Source: an uncultured Clostridia bacterium (GTDB lineage: Bacteria; Bacillota; Clostridia; Oscillospirales; Oscillospiraceae). Taken from it: a DNA stretch of 64,000 nt. The position numbers and the translations under genes were made by a program. This document shows, one piece after another, positions 41,829 to 50,302 of the stretch. The notes under the pieces are model-generated. The model was not told where the DNA came from and searched no databases. It worked only from the letters and a program-made list of their open reading frames with translations. The stretch spans positions 16,641 through 80,640 of the forward strand of contig CALADI010000046.1 of assembly GCA_937890525.1 (NCBI GenBank), given 5' to 3'. The stretch's first letter is position 1. Every line of letters begins with the position of its first letter.

Positions 41829-42809
41829 ATGAAAGAGTTTATCATAGAAAAAAATGACGCAGGACAGCGGCTGGATCGGTTCTTGACCAAGGCGGTACCC
41901 CTGTTGCCGGCATCTCTTGCCCAGAAGTACATCCGCATCAAGCGCATCAAGCGCAACGGCGCCCGTGCCGAGCGGGATACCCGTCTGGAAGCGGGGGATG
42001 TGCTCCAATTATACATCAACGATGAGTTCTTTGACAAGCCCCGGGAGGACAATGCGTTCCTCACGGTGGCATCGCCCAAGCTGAATATCGTGTACGAGGA
42101 TGCCAATATCCTGCTGGTGGACAAGCGTCCGGGGCTGGCGGTGCACCCCCACGACGGCGCCGAGTATGGGCGCACTCTGATCGACCACATCCAAGCCTAT
42201 CTGTACCAGAAGCGGGAATGGAATCCCAGAGGGGAGAATTCCTTCACTCCTGCGCTGTGCAACCGCATCGACCGGAACACCGGCGGCATCGTCATCGCTG
42301 CCAAGACCGCTGAAGCCTTGCGGATCATGAACCAAAAAATCAAGGATCGGGAATTGGACAAGCGGTATCTGGCGGTGGTGGAGGGGACGCCTAAGCCTGC
42401 CGTGGGGCAGCTCAAGGGCTATATTTTCAAGGACGCAAAGAAAAACCGCGTGTTTGTCAGCGATACTCCTAAGACCGGGGCAAAGACTGCGCAGACCAAC
42501 TACCGGGTGCTGGCATCGGAGAAGGGGCTGTCCTTGGTGGAGTGCGAGCTTATCACAGGCCGTACCCATCAGATCCGTGCCCAGTTCTCCCATGCGGGGC
42601 ATCCTCTGCTGGGGGACGGCAAGTATGGCAAACTGGATAAGCGCTTCGATAGGACTTATCAGGCGCTCTATTCTTATAAGCTGACCTTTGCATTTACCAC
42701 CGATGCAGGAGAATTGGAGAATCTCAATGGCAGGAGTTTTCAGGTGGAGCAGGTGGACTTTGTCACCCAGTATTTCCCGGATCAGGCAAAAAAGCTATTT
42801 ATCCGATGA
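41829..42809 (+). CDS. RluA family pseudouridine synthase (RluC/RluD-like)
   Basis: A 326-residue enzyme that isomerises uridine to pseudouridine in large-subunit rRNA. An N-terminal S4-like RNA-binding domain (residues 1-70, with RIKRIKRNGARAERDTRLEAGD) precedes the catalytic domain. The latter has ILLVDKRPGLAVHP, the catalytic Asp in CNRIDRNTGGIVIAAK, KRYLAVVEG and LITGRTHQIRAQFSHAGHPL. S4 plus this motif set points to an RluC/RluD-like enzyme; the exact target base is not predictable. Confidence 0.9.
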   Translation: MKEFIIEKNDAGQRLDRFLTKAVPLLPASLAQKYIRIKRIKRNGARAERDTRLEAGDVLQLYINDEFFDKPREDNAFLTVASPKLNIVYEDANILLVDKRPGLAVHPHDGAEYGRTLIDHIQAYLYQKREWNPRGENSFTPALCNRIDRNTGGIVIAAKTAEALRIMNQKIKDRELDKRYLAVVEGTPKPAVGQLKGYIFKDAKKNRVFVSDTPKTGAKTAQTNYRVLASEKGLSLVECELITGRTHQIRAQFSHAGHPLLGDGKYGKLDKRFDRTYQALYSYKLTFAFTTDAGELENLNGRSFQVEQVDFVTQYFPDQAKKLFIR

Positions 42810-42825
42810 ATTGGATATGAAAACA

Positions 42826-42860
42826 GCCGCCGGTCGGAGCAGACGCTCTGACCGGCGGCT
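42826..42860. terminator. Terminator between the pseudouridine synthase and SLH-CAP genes
   Basis: A stem of about 14 pairs with one mismatch (42826-42840 with 42845-42859) and an AGAC loop lies between convergent stop codons. An A-rich 5' flank supplies T's for the minus strand. Confidence 0.7.
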
Positions 42861-42868
42861 TGCGTATC

Positions 42869-43903
42869 TTAGCTGAAAAGCTGGACCCAATAGGTCATAT
42901 CCTCCACCGAAACGGCGGCGACGGTGATGCCGGTGAAGGAATCTCTGAGGATGTTCTTACGATGTCCATTAGAATTCATCCACCCATCAAATATGGCCTT
43001 GGCATCGAAATAACCGGTGGATCCCCTGGCGATATTCTCACCGCGGATCTGCTCATGCGCAGTCAAGCAGGAGGAGCCATCGGGGCGGGTATGATCGAAC
43101 TTCAGATAGCACTCCGCAGCACGGACCTTTGCTGCCTGCTCCATGTCCGTATTCCAAGTCAATTCCGGGACTCCGGCATCTCTGCGGGCCTGATTGACCA
43201 ATGCAAGTATTTGCTTACTCTGGGCATAGTCAAACACGCCGGTAACAGGGATGGTAGATGTTTGGACGGTTTCTTCCCCGGCGGCAGGCGGCTCAGGCGG
43301 TTGGGGCTGGTCAGCCTTCCACAGCATGGTCATGATCTGCGCACGGGTGCAGGGCTGATTGGGGCCAAACTGATTGTTGCCCATACCGGCGGTGACTTGA
43401 TTGGCGACTGCCCATGCTACGGGATGGAAGAAGTAATCCGAGGGGGATACATCGGCAAACATAGAACTGCCGGAGACCTGCAGAGAACCTGCGGTCCGCC
43501 AAAGGAAAGTGACGATCTGCCCGCGGGTACAGGTTTGGTTGGCACCGAAGACCCCGTCGCTCACCCCGGCGGTGATGCCGTTCTCTACCGCCCATGTGAC
43601 GGCCTTGAAGTAATAATCCGAGGGGGAGACATCGGAGAACCGGACGGCGGATCCTTCGGGCTCAGGGGAGCCTGCGGCTCGCCAGAGGAAGGTCATGGCC
43701 TGCGCCCGCGTGCAGCCCAGATGCGGGCCAAAGTGGGACTCATCCACTCCGGCGGTGATGCCGCCCTGAATGGCCCATTCCACAGCCGGGCGAAAATAGG
43801 CATCTGACGGCACATCTCCGAAGCAGGCAGGTGTCGCATACACGGCGGTCAGACATCCGCAGGCGATCAACAGCGCCAAAGCAAGGGACAGGATTCTCTT
43901 CAT
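42869..43903 (-). CDS. Secreted protein with three SLH repeats and a CAP (SCP/PR-1) domain
   Basis: A 344-residue exported protein. A signal peptide (about residues 1-24, MKRILSLALALLIACGC) is followed by three S-layer homology repeats, each ending in a TRAQ/TRGQ-x-x-TxLW motif (about residues 27-76, 86-136, 145-195). A short proline-rich linker leads to a C-terminal CAP domain with LVNQARRDAG, FDHTRPDG, GENIARG and the HRKNIL motif. SLH repeats anchor proteins to the cell wall; the CAP domain function is unknown. AAAGGAG precedes the ATG at 43903; the frame runs upstream without a better start. Confidence 0.92.
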   Translation of the reverse strand: MKRILSLALALLIACGCLTAVYATPACFGDVPSDAYFRPAVEWAIQGGITAGVDESHFGPHLGCTRAQAMTFLWRAAGSPEPEGSAVRFSDVSPSDYYFKAVTWAVENGITAGVSDGVFGANQTCTRGQIVTFLWRTAGSLQVSGSSMFADVSPSDYFFHPVAWAVANQVTAGMGNNQFGPNQPCTRAQIMTMLWKADQPQPPEPPAAGEETVQTSTIPVTGVFDYAQSKQILALVNQARRDAGVPELTWNTDMEQAAKVRAAECYLKFDHTRPDGSSCLTAHEQIRGENIARGSTGYFDAKAIFDGWMNSNGHRKNILRDSFTGITVAAVSVEDMTYWVQLFS

Positions 43904-44016
43904 GATGAAACACTCCTTTGTTGTTGGTTTGGGCGGCACATAGGGTCGTCTCTTTTTGCATTGTAGCATGGATCAAGGGGGATGAAAAGCCATCCGGCCG
44001 ATTTCCGGCGGATATC

Positions 44017-44045
44017 ACAAAACCCCTCCTGTCGGGCAGGAGGGG
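44017..44045 (-). terminator. Terminator of the sufCB-like/rlmH operon
   Basis: A 9 bp GC-rich stem (44023-44031 with 44037-44045) is followed on the minus strand by TTTTGTG. It lies nine bases past the rlmH stop codon. Confidence 0.8.
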
Positions 44046-44054
44046 AATGAGGTA

Positions 44055-44537
44055 TCATTTGTGATATTTGCTGCCAGCTTGAATGGTTTCGGCGCGATAG
44101 ATCTGCTCCAGCACCATGATTCGGGCCAAATGGTGGGGGAATGTCATCCTGCCCATGGACATCTTCCAGTCTGCCAAAGCCTTGATCCGGGGCGCCATGC
44201 CGAAGCTGGAGCCGATCAAAAAACAGGCGCTGCTTTTGCCGCTGTTTTTCACATCCCGCAGCTTGTCGGCGAATTGCTCTGACGAAACGATAGTGCCCTC
44301 CGGGGTCAGCACGCAGAACCATGCGCCCTTGGGGATCTTGGCAAGGATCTGGTCAGCTTCCTTTTCCAGCCCTGCTTGGATCTGGGCAGGGGAGGGGGTC
44401 TCCGGCAGTCGATGCTCCGGCAGTTCGACGATTTGGAATTTGCAGTAGCCCTTCAGCCGTTTTTCATACTCGGCAGCGGCGGAAAGATAGAACTTCTCCT
44501 TGAGCTTACCGACCACAAGAAGTGTGATATCAAACAT
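44055..44537 (-). CDS. rlmH: 23S rRNA (pseudouridine(1915)-N3)-methyltransferase
   Basis: A 160-residue SPOUT methyltransferase that methylates the pseudouridine at 1915 of 23S rRNA on assembled ribosomes. Family motifs are CFLIGSSFGM (SAM-binding loop, usually LIGGxxG), MTFPHHLARIMVLEQIYRA and the C-terminal YHK. Its ATG overlaps the stop of the SUF-like gene upstream by one base, so the two are co-transcribed although functionally unrelated. Confidence 0.94.
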   Translation of the reverse strand: MFDITLLVVGKLKEKFYLSAAAEYEKRLKGYCKFQIVELPEHRLPETPSPAQIQAGLEKEADQILAKIPKGAWFCVLTPEGTIVSSEQFADKLRDVKNSGKSSACFLIGSSFGMAPRIKALADWKMSMGRMTFPHHLARIMVLEQIYRAETIQAGSKYHK

Positions 44538-45460
44538 CAGCGCAGGAATCCTTCCAAAATCTTTTCCTCTGCCTCTTCGTGGCTCAGCCCCAAAGTTTGC
44601 AGCTTCAGGATCTGGTCCCCGGCGATCTTGCCGATGGCGGCTTCGTGGATCAGAGAAGCATCCACATGGTTACAGGAGATCTCCGGAATGGAGCGTACCT
44701 TGGCGCTGCCCATGATGATGGAATCGCACTGGACATGACCGAAGCAGGCGTTGTTGCCCTCTACCCGGGGATAGAAGACCTGAGTGGAGCAGTCCTGTGC
44801 CACGGAACGGGAGATGACCTGCGTCCGGGAATTTCTGCCGTTGAGCACCACATCCATCTCGGATTCGGCTCGCTGATTTCCGTGGGTCAGCAGTTTCTCC
44901 TGAACGACAAAGTCTGCGTTGTCCCCGTTGAGTACGGCCTTGGTGTAGCGCTTGGTGTCGTCCACGCCGCGGATCTGGGTCGTCTCCAAGGTGACCTTTG
45001 CACCTTCCTCCAGATAGAGGATGGTCTGAGGATTCAGGATGCGCTTGCCCTCGCCCTCTCCTTCGCCGTAGTGGATCTCGGAGTAGGTGACCTGTGCATT
45101 TTTGCCCACATGGAAGGTATGGATGCCCTGATGCTCGGAATCACAGCCGCTGCAATTGTGGATGCCGCAGCCGGCGTTGATGGTAACAACGGCACCTTCA
45201 CCGATGAAGAAGTCGTTGTACACCGTATCGTGGAACCCTTCCTCGGTGATGACCACAGGAATGTAGACATGGTCGGAAACGGTATGAGGAGCAACGAAAA
45301 TGTCGATGCCCTCTTTGTCGGTCTTACTTTCAATGCGCACATTGGCGCTGTTGGAGCGATAGGCCTTCTTGCCGTCGGCACGGATGTTCACCGCTCCGTC
45401 TGCTCCGGCAGCCATGCCGGAGACTACCTCGAGAATATGCTTTTGTACATCGTTCAGCAT
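44537..45460 (-). CDS. SufB/SufD-like scaffold protein of a minimal SUF system
   Basis: A 307-residue protein with the beta-helix core of SufB/SufD (VVTINAGCGIHNCSGCD, a cysteine-rich segment near residues 97-106; HTFHVGKNAQVTYSEIHYGEG; CNHVDASLIHEAAIGKI). It is shorter than normal SufB (about 460). Paired only with an ABC ATPase, this matches the reduced two-gene SUF-like (SmsB-type) system reported in anaerobes. It probably serves as the iron-sulfur assembly scaffold. It overlaps sufC by seven bases. No SufS, SufU or SufD is nearby. Confidence 0.85.
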   Translation of the reverse strand: MLNDVQKHILEVVSGMAAGADGAVNIRADGKKAYRSNSANVRIESKTDKEGIDIFVAPHTVSDHVYIPVVITEEGFHDTVYNDFFIGEGAVVTINAGCGIHNCSGCDSEHQGIHTFHVGKNAQVTYSEIHYGEGEGEGKRILNPQTILYLEEGAKVTLETTQIRGVDDTKRYTKAVLNGDNADFVVQEKLLTHGNQRAESEMDVVLNGRNSRTQVISRSVAQDCSTQVFYPRVEGNNACFGHVQCDSIIMGSAKVRSIPEISCNHVDASLIHEAAIGKIAGDQILKLQTLGLSHEEAEEKILEGFLR

Positions 45461-46188
45461 TTGCGCTCCACCTCCAGCTTGTTGCAGTTGCCCACGGTCA
45501 TGCCCATGAGCTTGGGATAGATCTCGTCGGCGTCACCCCGGTCAGAGATCTTGCCGTTGGCCAGCAGGATGATCTCGTCGGCAAGACGGATGATCCGCTC
45601 CTGATGGGAAATGATGATAATGGTGGCCTCTTTGCGGTCGTGGATGGCACGGAAGGTCTCGGTGAGCCGGGCAAAGCTCCACAGGTCGATGCCGGCTTCC
45701 GGCTCGTCAAAGATCATCAGTTCGCTGCGCCGTGCCAAGATGGTAGCGATCTCGATGCGCTTGACCTCGCCGCCGGAGAGGGAAGCGTCCACATCCCGAT
45801 CCACATAGTCCCGGGCGCACAGTCCCACCTGCGTCAGATAGGAGCAGGCATCATCGTGGCTCAACTCTTCGCCGGCGGCGATGTTCAGCAGATCCCGCAC
45901 CCGCAGTCCCTTAAATCGAGGGGGCTGCTGGAATCCGTAGCTGATGCCCAGCTTGGCCCGGTCGGATACAGACAGGTTGGTGATATCCGTGCCGTTCCAG
46001 ATGATGGAGCCGGAATTGGTCTGATTGATGCCCATGATCGCCCGGGCGAGGGTGGTCTTACCGCCGCCGTTGGGGCCGGTGATGACAACAAACCGCTTGT
46101 CGGGGATAGTCAAGCTGAGATGATCCAGAATTTCCTTTCGTCCGTTTCCGTCAGAGACGGTATAACATAGATCTTGTATTTCCAACAT
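45454..46188 (-). CDS. SufC-like ABC ATPase of a minimal SUF system
   Basis: A 244-residue cytosolic ABC ATPase that partners the SufB-like protein. Walker A GPNGGGKTTLARAIMG, signature LSGGEVKRIEIATILARRSE, Walker B LMIFDEPEAGID and the H-loop IIISHQERI are intact. AAAGAGG precedes the ATG at 46188; the frame is open much further upstream but without coding character. This is SmsC of an SmsCB-type iron-sulfur assembly pair. No convincing promoter was found in the A/T-rich upstream region. Confidence 0.88.
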   Translation of the reverse strand: MLEIQDLCYTVSDGNGRKEILDHLSLTIPDKRFVVITGPNGGGKTTLARAIMGINQTNSGSIIWNGTDITNLSVSDRAKLGISYGFQQPPRFKGLRVRDLLNIAAGEELSHDDACSYLTQVGLCARDYVDRDVDASLSGGEVKRIEIATILARRSELMIFDEPEAGIDLWSFARLTETFRAIHDRKEATIIIISHQERIIRLADEIILLANGKISDRGDADEIYPKLMGMTVGNCNKLEVERKC

Positions 46189-46369
46189 GAAAATGTTCCT
46201 CTTTCCGTGTTTCATTATTCTACCGATACACTCTACCATATATTTCCCGAAAATGCAATCAAGAACACCTGTTTCTGCCCAGAAACTTCCTGACATTAAA
46301 AAATTCCCTGTCCAAATTATAGGATGATCTTCGTGAATGTGGGAAGCATAGCCGTGGAGGGTGATGCTG

Positions 46370-46531
46370 ATGAAACGGAAGAAGAAGGAACAGAGTGCAG
46401 CGCCATGGGGGCTGTGGCCTGTTGGACCAAACGGATTTCCCATTGCTTCCGGCACGGATCCTCAAGGCAGCTATACCGGGCTGCCGGAAGATCCGTGGGA
46501 GATCCCTGTACAGGATGCGGATGACCTGTAA
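46370..46531 (+). CDS. Small protein of 53 residues, function unknown
   Basis: A short gene supported by a good ribosome site (GGAGG at 46356-46360, nine bases before the ATG) and a terminator directly after the stop. The protein starts with a basic patch (MKRKKKEQ), then has PWGLWPVGPNGFPIASG, DPQGSYTG and the acidic C-terminus PVQDADDL. I recall similar short proteins with PxGSYTG and a DADDL end in related Clostridia, but I cannot name the family. No membrane segment or cysteine. It fills the gap of about 370 bases between sufC and spoIIID. Confidence 0.65.
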   Translation: MKRKKKEQSAAPWGLWPVGPNGFPIASGTDPQGSYTGLPEDPWEIPVQDADDL

Positions 46532-46561
46532 GATCCCCGGGAGCCAAGGCTCCCGGGGATC
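46532..46561. terminator. Terminator between the small-protein gene and spoIIID
   Basis: A perfect 14 bp GC-rich stem (46532-46545 with 46548-46561) with a two-base apex starts one base after the small gene's stop and reaches the spoIIID stop codon. It should stop transcription from both sides. Confidence 0.75.
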
Positions 46562-46814
46562 ACCCGCTTTTCGATAGGTATTTGATTTTGGTAGCCTGAC
46601 CACCCCGAAGATGGCGCAGGGATTTGTTTTCGTCCAACAGGGAACGAACCTGCTGATAGAGCATCTGATCCAGCTTGGGCAGCCGGACAGACAGATCCTT
46701 GTGAACGGTGGATTTGGATATGCCGAAGGCTTTGGCAGCGGAACGCACCGTCCCGCGATTTTCGATCATGTACACAGCCAGTTGACAGGCTCTAGCGTCG
46801 ATCGTATCCTGCAT
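46560..46814 (-). CDS. spoIIID: Sporulation transcriptional regulator SpoIIID
   Basis: An 84-residue helix-turn-helix regulator of mother-cell genes during sporulation. The family core is clear: YMIENRGTVRSAAKAFGISK, then STVHKDLSVRLPKLDQ, and the C-terminal RHLRGGQATKIKY. It activates or represses sigma-E-dependent genes and switches the programme towards sigma-K. GGAGGGAT lies before the ATG. A candidate sigma-E promoter lies at 46850-46878. Confidence 0.96.
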   Translation of the reverse strand: MQDTIDARACQLAVYMIENRGTVRSAAKAFGISKSTVHKDLSVRLPKLDQMLYQQVRSLLDENKSLRHLRGGQATKIKYLSKSG

Positions 46815-46849
46815 TGGGATCCCTCCTAAGCTGTGTCCTACTGCTTCAA

Positions 46850-46878
46850 ACCATATGATGGGGCGGATGCCATTATTC
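46850..46878 (-). promoter_or_regulatory. Candidate sigma-E promoter of spoIIID
   Basis: On the minus strand GAATAAT (46872-46878) and CATATGGT (46850-46857) are 14 bases apart. They match the sigma-E -35 well (6 of 7) and the -10 (CATACA-T) partly. spoIIID is a sigma-E gene in Bacillus, which supports the assignment. Confidence 0.5.
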
Positions 46879-46889
46879 CTGTGAGCGCA

Positions 46890-46918
46890 TTGACACGGGG
46901 AAAGATCCCTCGTATAAT
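46890..46918 (+). promoter_or_regulatory. Consensus promoter of the AI-2E family gene
   Basis: TTGACA (46890-46895), a 17-base spacer and TATAAT (46913-46918): both boxes are perfect. The ATG follows 41 bases later. Confidence 0.9.
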
Positions 46919-46959
46919 AGTGATGTCAGAAAACTATGTTTTTCCTTTAGGGGGTACTT

Positions 46960-48216
46960 ATGGAAATCGATAAAAAATCCCTGCGGACTCTGCTGCTGGG
47001 CGCAGCCGGGTGCGTTGTGCTATACTGGCTGCTGCATGAAACGAATCGGGTATCAGCCTTTTTCAAATCGGCTATGCAGCTTTTCAATCCGTTTTTGGTC
47101 GGCGGCTGTTTGGCGTTCATTCTGAATGTGCCCATGCGTGCCATTGAGAAGCAGCTGCGCCGGATCTCTTGGATGCGGGGGCATCGTCCCATTGCCATCT
47201 TCCTGACTTTACTGCTGCTTGTAATGATCGTTGTATTGGTATTCAATATGCTGATCCCCCAGTTGAAGGAGACGGTCATGACCTTGGGGCAGCAGCTTCC
47301 CGGGTTCTTGGAGCGGACGGAGGCGATGATCCGCAAGGCGCTGGAGGACAATCCCGATATGCTCCAATGGGTCATGGAAAATACGGATTTCCAACACTAT
47401 GATTGGGCAAGCATCGCCAAGCGGGCAGTGGATCTGCTGGGTCAGGGATTGGCAAGGGTGCTTGATGGTGCGCTGAGTGCTGTGGGCGGTGTGATCAATG
47501 GAATTTGGAGCATTTTCCTTGCCTCTGTGTTTGCCATCTATTGCCTGTCCGGGAAAGAAACGCTGGCGCATCAGGGTAGAAACCTGCTGTACAGCCTGCT
47601 CCCGGAAAAATGGGCGGATGAGATCGTCCGTGTCCTGCGCCTTGCAAACTCCACCTTCTCCAACTTCATCTCCGGACAGTGTGTGGAGGTGGTGATCCTT
47701 GGCGGGCTGTTCGTGGTAGGCATGAGCATTTTCCGTATGCCTTACATCCCTCTGGTCAGCGTACTGGTTGCCATCACCGCATTCATTCCTGTTGTCGGTG
47801 CGTGGCTGGGTTGTATCCTAGGTGCATTCTTCATTTTGGTGAACGATCCGATGCAGGCGTTCTGGTTTGTGATCTTGTTCCTTGTGCTTCAGCAGATCGA
47901 GAACAATCTCATCTATCCCCGTGTGGTAGGCACCTCCATTGGTCTGCCCTCTATGTGGGTCCTGGTAGCAGTCACCGTAGGTGGTGAGATCATGGGCGTG
48001 GCAGGCATGCTGCTGATGATCCCGCTGACCAGCGTGCTGTATACCTTGGCACGGGAGTATTCCGCGGCTCGGCTGGCGAAGCTGGGGGTCCCTGCGGAGA
48101 AGCTGCGTACTCAGCCCCCGGAACTCAAGTCCAAACTGAAGGAAAAGCGTCAGGTAGCAAAGCAGAAACGCGACAGCAAATCCAACACAAAAGATAAGAA
48201 TCCACCCCGGTCATAA
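46960..48216 (+). CDS. AI-2E family transporter (YtvI/UPF0118 type)
   Basis: A 418-residue membrane protein with about eight helices, in the family order: an N-terminal pair (residues about 10-60), a helix at 70-95, a long amphipathic middle region (100-200), then four or five helices up to residue 365. Characteristic segments are NLIYPRVVGTSIGLPSMWVL and GEIMGVAGMLLMIP. Family members move autoinducer-2, sodium/protons or remain uncharacterised. The last 40 residues are very basic (KSKLKEKRQVAKQKRDSKSN) and cytoplasmic. Confidence 0.88.
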   Translation: MEIDKKSLRTLLLGAAGCVVLYWLLHETNRVSAFFKSAMQLFNPFLVGGCLAFILNVPMRAIEKQLRRISWMRGHRPIAIFLTLLLLVMIVVLVFNMLIPQLKETVMTLGQQLPGFLERTEAMIRKALEDNPDMLQWVMENTDFQHYDWASIAKRAVDLLGQGLARVLDGALSAVGGVINGIWSIFLASVFAIYCLSGKETLAHQGRNLLYSLLPEKWADEIVRVLRLANSTFSNFISGQCVEVVILGGLFVVGMSIFRMPYIPLVSVLVAITAFIPVVGAWLGCILGAFFILVNDPMQAFWFVILFLVLQQIENNLIYPRVVGTSIGLPSMWVLVAVTVGGEIMGVAGMLLMIPLTSVLYTLAREYSAARLAKLGVPAEKLRTQPPELKSKLKEKRQVAKQKRDSKSNTKDKNPPRS

Positions 48217-48222
48217 GGGCAG

Positions 48223-48262
48223 AAAAGGAGAGAAGCCATTCACACGGCTTCTCTCCTTTTGT
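48223..48262. terminator. Terminator between convergent transporter genes
   Basis: A perfect 15 bp stem (48223-48237 with 48246-48260) ends in TTTT followed by GTAT. Its A-run on the 5' side gives a T-run on the minus strand, so it serves both genes. Confidence 0.88.
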
Positions 48263-48272
48263 ATCGGGATAT

Positions 48273-50066
48273 TCAGATCTGATCCAGCGGACGGATATAC
48301 TGGGCCCGGCGGCGGTCCAGCTCCTGCCGGTAGTGAGCGTCACCGCCTTCATGAAGATGGCGGAGATAGTCATAGTGGTTATTCAGGATCGCATCGTTTT
48401 GGCGGGCCAGCATCAGCAAGGCGATAGAAGAGCACTGGTCGGACGCACGTTCCAGATGGGTCAATGCCTCCATGAAGATCAATCCGCTGCCTACGGAGCA
48501 CTCTCCGGCCTTCAGACGCTTTGTGTGACGATCCCGCAGAATACGCACCATATCGTCGATGACCTCCTCAAAGGGTTCGATCATCCGTGCAGCATCATTG
48601 TTGTCGGTGCTGAAAGCGTCTACGGTGATCTGAAGGATCTCGTTGACGGCGCGGCACATGATCTCCAGTTCTTTTCTGCCTTTGTCGGAGAAGCCTGTGC
48701 TGTCAGCGTGAAGCCGCTGCCCCAGTTCTTCCAAATTGGTGGCATAATCTCCGATCCGTTCAAAATTGGGCACGGTCTGCATCAGCATATCCAGCTGCCG
48801 ATCCTCCGCTTCGGATTCCACCAGTTTGGAAAGTCCGATCATAAAGCGGTCGGCAGAATCAGCGAACTGATCTAGGCAGTTTTCGTCAGCCTCGATGGCG
48901 GCGGACAACTCGGGCCCATAGCGCAGGAACTGGCGGCATCCTCGGTCGAAGTTCTCTTTTGCCACGGCTCCCATGGCAGCAACGGCCTTGGTGGCTTCGT
49001 GCAGGGCAACGGCGGGGGAGACATAGAGTTTGTCATCAAGGGCAAGCAGCTCGGCGTGACGGGGGGCAGTTTCCGGCGCATCCTTGACCATCAGTTTGGA
49101 AAATGCCACAAGTTGGTTGGTGAATGGGAGCAGAACCAATGCGGTGACCAGATTGAAGAAGGTCTGGAAGTTGGCAATGGAGCCGCTGTTGACCATCTGA
49201 TTCCAGAAGTCGCTGCCAAACACATTCATACGCTGCATGATGGTCATGACCACCATAAACAGTACAGTACCAATGGTGTTGAAGGTGATGTGGACGATGC
49301 CGGTGCGCTTGGCGTCCCGGGATGAACCGATGGAACATACCATAGCGGTGGTCACACAGGTGCCCAGATTAATGCCCATGATGATGGGATAGACCATGGA
49401 AAAACTCATGGCGCCGGTGGAGGACAATGCCTGCAGCATACCCACCATGGCAGAGGAACTCTGGACAATGACCGTCAGAACGGTGCCTGCCAAGATGCCG
49501 AGCAGGGGCATATTGGCAAACTGAGACAGGATCTGTGCAAACTCCTGCGACTCCGAAAGCGGTTCTACGGCGGCGGTCATATTCATCAATCCGGAAAACA
49601 GGATGCCGAAGCCAATGAAGATATCGCCGATGGTCTTGGAACTTTTGCTCTTGATGAACATGATGAGGATGATACCCACGATCAAGGCGATGGGGGCAAG
49701 TGTGTCCGGCTTGCAGAAAGCAAGGAACATATTGCCAGAGGAATCAATGTCCATCAGACGGATGATCTGTGCGGTGATGGTGGTGCCGATGTTTGCGCCG
49801 AGGACGATGGACACCGCCTGACGCAGATCCAGAACACCTGCACCGATCAAGGCGACCGTCAGCACGATGGTTGCGGTGGAACTCTGGATCACAGCGGTGA
49901 CCAGCGTGCCGGTGAGTACGCCGATCAGCACATTGCCCGTGACTTTCTCCAGCACACGCTTCAACGCTGCACCGGAACTGTTCTTCAGACCGTCGCCCAT
50001 GATCTCAATGCCGTAAAGGAACATGGCCAAACCGCCCAGAAGTCGGATTACGGAAAAAATATTCAT
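48273..50066 (-). CDS. Na/Pi cotransporter family protein with PhoU-like domain
   Basis: A 597-residue protein of the NptA/YjbB type. The N-terminal 310 residues form two inverted membrane repeats with the ion/phosphate motifs IQSSTATIVL and VQSSSAMVGM, plus GANIGTT and GINLGTC. The C-terminal 220 residues are a soluble helical PhoU-like domain (ERIGDYATNLEELGQR). It probably moves phosphate with sodium, possibly outward. AGGAGAG precedes the ATG; a good promoter lies upstream. Confidence 0.9.
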   Translation of the reverse strand: MNIFSVIRLLGGLAMFLYGIEIMGDGLKNSSGAALKRVLEKVTGNVLIGVLTGTLVTAVIQSSTATIVLTVALIGAGVLDLRQAVSIVLGANIGTTITAQIIRLMDIDSSGNMFLAFCKPDTLAPIALIVGIILIMFIKSKSSKTIGDIFIGFGILFSGLMNMTAAVEPLSESQEFAQILSQFANMPLLGILAGTVLTVIVQSSSAMVGMLQALSSTGAMSFSMVYPIIMGINLGTCVTTAMVCSIGSSRDAKRTGIVHITFNTIGTVLFMVVMTIMQRMNVFGSDFWNQMVNSGSIANFQTFFNLVTALVLLPFTNQLVAFSKLMVKDAPETAPRHAELLALDDKLYVSPAVALHEATKAVAAMGAVAKENFDRGCRQFLRYGPELSAAIEADENCLDQFADSADRFMIGLSKLVESEAEDRQLDMLMQTVPNFERIGDYATNLEELGQRLHADSTGFSDKGRKELEIMCRAVNEILQITVDAFSTDNNDAARMIEPFEEVIDDMVRILRDRHTKRLKAGECSVGSGLIFMEALTHLERASDQCSSIALLMLARQNDAILNNHYDYLRHLHEGGDAHYRQELDRRRAQYIRPLDQI

Positions 50067-50127
50067 GCCAGTCTCTCCTAATATTCACTTTGTCTTTCGA
50101 TTTAACTGCTTGTAAAAAGCCAGTTTA

Positions 50128-50156
50128 ATTATAGTAAAATCTATGTAAAATGTAAA
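50128..50156 (-). promoter_or_regulatory. Promoter of the Na/Pi transporter gene
   Basis: On the minus strand TTTACA (50151-50156), a 17-base spacer and TATAAT (50128-50133), about 60 bases before the start codon. No clear Pho box was seen. Confidence 0.8.
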
Positions 50157-50302
50157 GGACATTCTTTACCAAATTCCGACAGAGAAATCCATCCGGCTTC
50201 GTATACATTTCTTTTGCCGCAATGCATTGAATGACTGGAAATGCGGAAAGATCCATGTTATAATCCAATGCGAAGTATTATGTTATTTTTTGGAGTGTGG
50301 AT

